Program-made: the position numbers and the translations under genes
Assembly (NCBI GenBank): GCA_021841985.1
Contig: JAKCCP010000195.1
Location: 1-11,377, forward strand
DNA: 11,377 bases
From: Pseudomonadota bacterium
GTDB lineage: Bacteria; Pseudomonadota; Alphaproteobacteria; Acetobacterales; Acetobacteraceae
Reading direction: 5' to 3'
Shown: positions 8,326 to 11,377 of the stretch, piece after piece
How positions within the stretch are numbered: position 1 is the stretch's first letter
Layout: every line of letters begins with the position of its first letter
Notes under the pieces: model-generated
What the model was told of the DNA's origin: nothing
The model's input: only the letters and a program-made list of their open reading frames with translations
Databases searched by the model: none

Positions 8326-8346
8326 GGCGGCGCCCGACAGGCCGCC
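8326..8346 (-). terminator. Candidate terminator after the binding-protein gene
   Basis: GGCGGC (8326-8331) and GCCGCC (8341-8346) are perfect complements around nine bases, starting three bases after the TAG of the minus-strand binding-protein gene. On the minus strand a TTTT run follows about six bases beyond the stem. It sits in the 41-base convergent gap and could also slow plus-strand transcription from the deacetylase, although no T-run follows in that direction. Confidence 0.4.
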
Positions 8347-8349
8347 ATT

Positions 8350-9558
8350 CTACTCCCCGAGCACCGGGCCAAACAGACCCCACGCCCGGCCATCAAAACG
8401 CTGCATCTGCAATTGTCGGATCGGGATCACGTCATCGGCGCTGGTATTGACGGTGATGCCCGGCAGCAGCATCGGCAGCGCAACCGCGTGCAGGGACATC
8501 GCCTGTTTCATCAGATTGGCCCGCGTCAGATCATCGCCGCAGCGCGCGAGCACGATCTCCATGAGTTGCGCCGCGGTGTAGCCGTTCACATTCATGACAT
8601 CACCGGGATCCCCCTCGGGATTATACTGCGCCATCCAGGCGCGCCAGTCGCGCAAGCCGGGGTCGTTGCGCCAGTGCGGATCGTTGGGATCCTTGAGGAA
8701 CGAGCCGGTGACGACGCCGACGGCGTTCTCCAGCCCGGCGGGTTTGAGCACGGCGTTGATGGAATTGGCCACGCTGGGCAGAACGATCAGCGGCTTCCAG
8801 CCCAGGGCACCGGCGCGGCGAAGTGCTTGCGCGGCGAATTTCGGGGTCGCCTCGTCGAAAAACGCATCGGCGCCGGCCTGCTGGAACATCACGACCTGGG
8901 AATCGACCGTCGGATCGGTGGTCTCATACGTCGCCTCGGCGACAATCTGGCGCGCGTGGTCACCGAGCCCCTGCTTGAAACCGCGCAGATAATCGCGCCC
9001 GGCGTCCTCATTCGGGGTCAGCACGGCGATTTTGGCATTCGGCCGGGTGGCGAGAATATAGCGCGCATAGATGCGTCCCTCCTGCTCGTAGGTCGGCAAA
9101 AACCCTGTTGTCCAGGGGAAATGCGCCGGATCGTTCCAGCGTGTCGCACCGGAGGAAACAAAAAGCTGCGGCACCTTCTTGAGATTGAGATAGCGCTGGA
9201 CGGCGATATTGGGCGCCGTGCCAACCGAGTTGAACAGCGCGAAAACATTTTCCTGCTCGACCAGCGCCCGCGTCACCTCAACCGTTTTAGGCGGGGAATA
9301 GCCGTCATCGCGGCTATCAAATACAATTTTTCGCCCGTTGATGCCGCCGTGCTCATTGAGCATGCGGAAATAGGCGGCCTCGGCGTGGGCAATCGTGCCA
9401 TAGGCCGAAGCTGGGCCGCTATAGGGCGCGGTGTTGCCGAGAGTGATTTCCTGAGCGTTCGCGCCGGGGTCGTAGCGCGCACCCTGCACCGCTGGCGCAA
9501 CGAGCGCCGCCGTGAGCCCAGCGGCAAAACCGACGCCCGGCAATTTTGCGGTCATCAT
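8350..9558 (-). CDS. ABC transporter periplasmic substrate-binding protein, LivK/branched-chain amino acid type
   Basis: A 402-residue type I periplasmic binding protein (Peripla_BP_6 group), which captures a ligand for a LivHMGF-type ABC importer. A Sec signal peptide fits the N terminus: Lys5, a hydrophobic run at about 8-23, and probable cleavage after AVQG (26). The mature part begins with EITLGNTAPYSGPASAYG and then HGGINGRKIVFDSRDDGYSP, the standard first strand and loop of the family, with VGTAPNIAVQRYLN, FPWTTGFLPTY and VLTPNEDAGRDY as further lobe motifs. Paralogues bind amino acids, amides, urea, aromatic acids or fatty-acid-like compounds; the adjacent acyl-CoA genes suggest an organic acid. 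ATG 9558 is followed by a second in-frame ATG at 9555, and the AAAGGA ribosome site overlaps the stop codon of the upstream dehydrogenase, only 10 bases away. No permease or ATPase gene lies in the window. Confidence 0.9.
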   Translation of the reverse strand: MMTAKLPGVGFAAGLTAALVAPAVQGARYDPGANAQEITLGNTAPYSGPASAYGTIAHAEAAYFRMLNEHGGINGRKIVFDSRDDGYSPPKTVEVTRALVEQENVFALFNSVGTAPNIAVQRYLNLKKVPQLFVSSGATRWNDPAHFPWTTGFLPTYEQEGRIYARYILATRPNAKIAVLTPNEDAGRDYLRGFKQGLGDHARQIVAEATYETTDPTVDSQVVMFQQAGADAFFDEATPKFAAQALRRAGALGWKPLIVLPSVANSINAVLKPAGLENAVGVVTGSFLKDPNDPHWRNDPGLRDWRAWMAQYNPEGDPGDVMNVNGYTAAQLMEIVLARCGDDLTRANLMKQAMSLHAVALPMLLPGITVNTSADDVIPIRQLQMQRFDGRAWGLFGPVLGE

Positions 9559-9568
9559 CGGCGTCCTT

Positions 9569-10651
9569 TCAACGAAGCCCAAGACCACGGGCGATGATGC
9601 CGCGTAGAATCTCGCGCGTGCCGCCGCGGATGGAAAACGACGGCGCGTGCTGGACGAGATGGGCGAGCATGGCGGCGAGGGCATCGGCCGAGCCCGGCGC
9701 CGGCTCATCCTCGATCAGCGTGCGCGCGATCTCGACCACCTCTTGTTCGAAGCTGGTGCCGAGATCTTTCACCAGCGCCGCCTCCACCGCCGGCTCGCGG
9801 CCGGCCTGCAGCATGCCCGCGACCGAGCGCGACAGCCGGCGCAGTGTCATGACATGCGCGACCAGCCGGCCGAGCGCCATCGCGGCGCGCTCGGAAGGTT
9901 CCGCCCCGAGCGCGGCGGTCAATTCCACCATCAGGCGGAAGGAGGAGAGAAACCGCTCCGGCCCGCTGCGCTCAAAGGCCAATTCCCCGCTCACCTGCCG
10001 CCAGCCATCGCCAAGCCCGCCGAGCAGGGATTCCTCGGGCAAAAACATGTCCTCGAAAATCACTTCGTTGAAATGATGCAAGCCGGCGAGATCGATGATC
10101 GGGCGCACGGTGATGCCGGGGGTGCGCAGATCGACGATAAACTGGCTGGCGCCGGCGTGGCGGTCCTCGCTTTTCTCGCCGGTGCGGCAAAACAGGATCA
10201 TGTAGTCGGCGCAATGGGCGTTGGAGGTCCAGATCTTGCGGCCATTGACGAGAAACCCACCCTGCACGGGGGCCGCGCGCGTGCGTGCGGCGGCGAGGTC
10301 CGAGCCGGAATCGGGCTCGCTCATGCCGATGCAGAACGAACACTCCCCGGCGGCGATGCGCGGGAGGAAAAAATTTTTCTGTGCCTCGCTGCCATTGCGC
10401 AGGATGTTGGGCCCGCTTTGCCGATCGGCGACCCAGTGCGCGGCCACCGGCGCGCCGGCGGCGAGCATTTCCTCCTGCACGACATAGCGCTCGAGCGCGC
10501 TCCGCTCCCGCCCGCCATAGCGCTTCGGCCAGGTCATGCCGATCCAGCCACGCGCCGCCACCTTGCGGCTGAACGCCGGATCGCGCCCGCCGAGACGCAG
10601 CCGATCGGGGGCCGAGACGGGCGGTAGTTCGGCGGCGAGGAAAGCCCGCAC
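9569..10651 (-). CDS. Acyl-CoA dehydrogenase family protein
   Basis: An FAD enzyme that introduces an alpha,beta double bond into an acyl-CoA. From the GTG at 10651 it has 360 residues. The N-terminal helical part holds RGWIGMTWPKRYGG, the middle domain CIGMSEPDSGSDLA (107-120) and NGRKIWTSNAHCADYMILF, and the C terminus SIRGGTREILRGII (340-353). Where medium-chain enzymes have the catalytic Glu of YEGT, this protein has Gly343 in RGGT; Glu227 in LAFERSGPER is the likely base, as in the isovaleryl/long-chain-type arrangement. It resembles FadE17-like proteins found in bacterial cholesterol, terpenoid or fatty-acid clusters. The true N terminus probably lies upstream at an ATA codon (10714), because in-frame sequence EAEALRAEVRAFL continues the family's usual start; 10651 is the most upstream conventional start. 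It is followed 10 bases later by the binding-protein gene. Confidence 0.88.
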   Translation of the reverse strand: MRAFLAAELPPVSAPDRLRLGGRDPAFSRKVAARGWIGMTWPKRYGGRERSALERYVVQEEMLAAGAPVAAHWVADRQSGPNILRNGSEAQKNFFLPRIAAGECSFCIGMSEPDSGSDLAAARTRAAPVQGGFLVNGRKIWTSNAHCADYMILFCRTGEKSEDRHAGASQFIVDLRTPGITVRPIIDLAGLHHFNEVIFEDMFLPEESLLGGLGDGWRQVSGELAFERSGPERFLSSFRLMVELTAALGAEPSERAAMALGRLVAHVMTLRRLSRSVAGMLQAGREPAVEAALVKDLGTSFEQEVVEIARTLIEDEPAPGSADALAAMLAHLVQHAPSFSIRGGTREILRGIIARGLGLR

Positions 10652-10701
10652 CTCGGCGCGCAGCGCCTCGGCTTCCGGCGCCGGGACGGGGGGCGCGAAG
10701 G

Positions 10702-11377
10702 TCAGCTGGGATATGCTCGATCTCCCTTTTCCGGCGCATCAGCGAGAATGATCAAGGCATCGGCGATGGTGCAGCCCGCACCGGCGGCATGCACGATCAC
10801 CGGGTTGAGTTCGACCTCGCGAAGCGCGGGGGGCGCGGCGGCGGCGAAATCGCCGAGCGCCACGATCAGCCGCGCCAGCGCCTCGCAATCGGCCGTCGGG
10901 GCGCCGCGAAACCCGGCGAGCAGCGGCGCACTCCGCAATTCGCCGATCATCGCGCGCGCCACCGCGATATCGAGCGGAGCGAGGCGGTGGGTGACATCGC
11001 GGAACACTTCCGCCATCACCCCGCCAGCGCCGAGCATCACCACCGGGCCGAACCCCGGATCGCGCACGGCGGAGAGAAGGATCTCGATGCCGGGCAGGGC
11101 CATTTTTTCGACCAGCACGCCCGCGATGCGTGCGCCCGCCGCCCGTCCCGCCGCCAGCAGCAACGCGAAGGCCTCGCCGAGCTCGGCTTCGTCGTTGATG
11201 CCGAGCCGCACGCCGCCGATATCGCTTTTGTGCGGCAGATCGGGCGATTGTAGTTTCAGCGCCAGCGGAAAGCCGATGGCGCGCGCCGCCGCCAGCGCCG
11301 CTTCAAGGTTTGCGGCGAGCGCGCGCGGGGCAAGCGCGAAACCCGCAGCGGCGAGGGCGTCTTTCGCCTGATATTCC
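10702..11377 (-). CDS. ATP-grasp domain of an ADP-forming acyl-CoA synthetase (acetate--CoA ligase family), 5' end cut by the window
   Basis: The frame is open from the window edge to the TGA at 10702-10704, giving 224 residues of a C-terminal ATP-grasp_5 domain. The visible N-terminal side, ALAAAGFALAPRALA then IGFPLALKLQSPDLPHKSD and IGGVRLGI, is the standard opening of this domain. PGIEILLSAVRDPGFGPVVM and GAGGVMAEVFRDVTHRLAPL, then LREVELNPVIV, carry the nucleotide- and metal-binding features. Such enzymes (NDP-forming acyl-CoA synthetases) interconvert acyl-CoA, ADP and phosphate with acid, CoA and ATP. The usual CoA-binding and succinyl-CoA-ligase-like domains would lie beyond the window if this is the fused form of about 700 residues; a stand-alone beta subunit is the alternative. 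A GTG at 11211 inside the frame is not the start, since the domain clearly begins upstream. Its end overlaps the probable dehydrogenase start. Confidence 0.85.
   Translation of the reverse strand, partial: EYQAKDALAAAGFALAPRALAANLEAALAAARAIGFPLALKLQSPDLPHKSDIGGVRLGINDEAELGEAFALLLAAGRAAGARIAGVLVEKMALPGIEILLSAVRDPGFGPVVMLGAGGVMAEVFRDVTHRLAPLDIAVARAMIGELRSAPLLAGFRGAPTADCEALARLIVALGDFAAAAPPALREVELNPVIVHAAGAGCTIADALIILADAPEKGDRAYPS
10722..10728 (-). promoter_or_regulatory. Shine-Dalgarno site pointing to a non-canonical acyl-CoA dehydrogenase start
   Basis: AAGGGAG on the minus strand lies within the last codons of the preceding ATP-grasp gene. Seven bases downstream, at 10714, the dehydrogenase frame has ATA; the first conventional start (GTG, 10651) is 70 bases away and has no ribosome site of its own. 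The next in-frame near-start is CTG at 10705, 16 bases from the site. Confidence 0.45.

Noticed and set aside
7106..8383. Minus-strand open frame of 425 codons opposite the tusA-like and deacetylase genes
   Set aside because: Shadow of two genes with complete motifs; it would also run across their overlap and promoter region.
8413..9597. Plus-strand open frame of 394 codons opposite the binding-protein gene
   Set aside because: Shadow of the LivK-type gene, with no family motif.
9647..10627. Plus-strand open frame of 326 codons opposite the acyl-CoA dehydrogenase
   Set aside because: Antisense shadow; low-complexity Ala/Gly/Arg/His content and no start context.

Overview
The window reads as a compact, G+C-rich chromosomal stretch from an alphaproteobacterium. 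The MaeB, LipB and D-erythronate-dehydrogenase-like proteins have the flavour of Rhodospirillales/Acetobacteraceae, but that placement is inference from protein style, not a search result. It is mostly ordinary central and catabolic metabolism. There is no CRISPR array, phage, insertion sequence or recognisable defence system.

Layout, left to right. (1) Minus strand 46-2476: tRNA-Leu(GAG) followed by maeB (NADP-type malic enzyme with a C-terminal phosphotransacetylase-like domain), with no obvious terminator between them and a good sigma70-like promoter at 2514-2542. (2) Plus strand 2575-3228: lipB (octanoyltransferase), whose 3' end overlaps by 11 bases the convergent denD-like sugar-acid dehydrogenase (minus, 3218-4189). 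(3) A 139-base divergent promoter region, then a plus-strand AMP-forming acyl-CoA synthetase (4329-5963). (4) A low-G+C convergent gap (5964-6133) with a 19-base-period tandem repeat and a probable hairpin at the end of the next gene. (5) Minus strand 6134-7039: a Mak-like ROK sugar kinase. (6) Plus strand 7134-8308: a TusA-family protein and a zinc-dependent histone-deacetylase-family deacetylase, joined by a one-base stop/start overlap. (7) Minus strand 8350-11377: a tight operon, read right to left, of an ATP-grasp acyl-CoA synthetase (ADP-forming type, cut by the window edge), an acyl-CoA dehydrogenase and a LivK-type periplasmic binding protein.

How the genes fit together. The window supports uptake and activation of organic acids (binding protein, two unrelated acyl-CoA synthetases, acyl-CoA dehydrogenase), entry of sugars and sugar acids (ROK kinase, denD-like enzyme) and pyruvate/NADPH supply from malate (maeB). 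LipB provides the lipoyl cofactor for the 2-oxoacid dehydrogenases that use these products. The deacetylase could regulate acyl-CoA synthetases through their conserved catalytic lysine, as related enzymes do elsewhere; that link is inference.

Most worth a second look: the acyl-CoA dehydrogenase start, where family-like N-terminal sequence extends upstream of every ATG/GTG/TTG and the codon correctly spaced from the Shine-Dalgarno is ATA; the tusA-deacetylase pair; the repeat-bearing low-G+C gap; and the tRNA promoter facing the 5' end of lipB.
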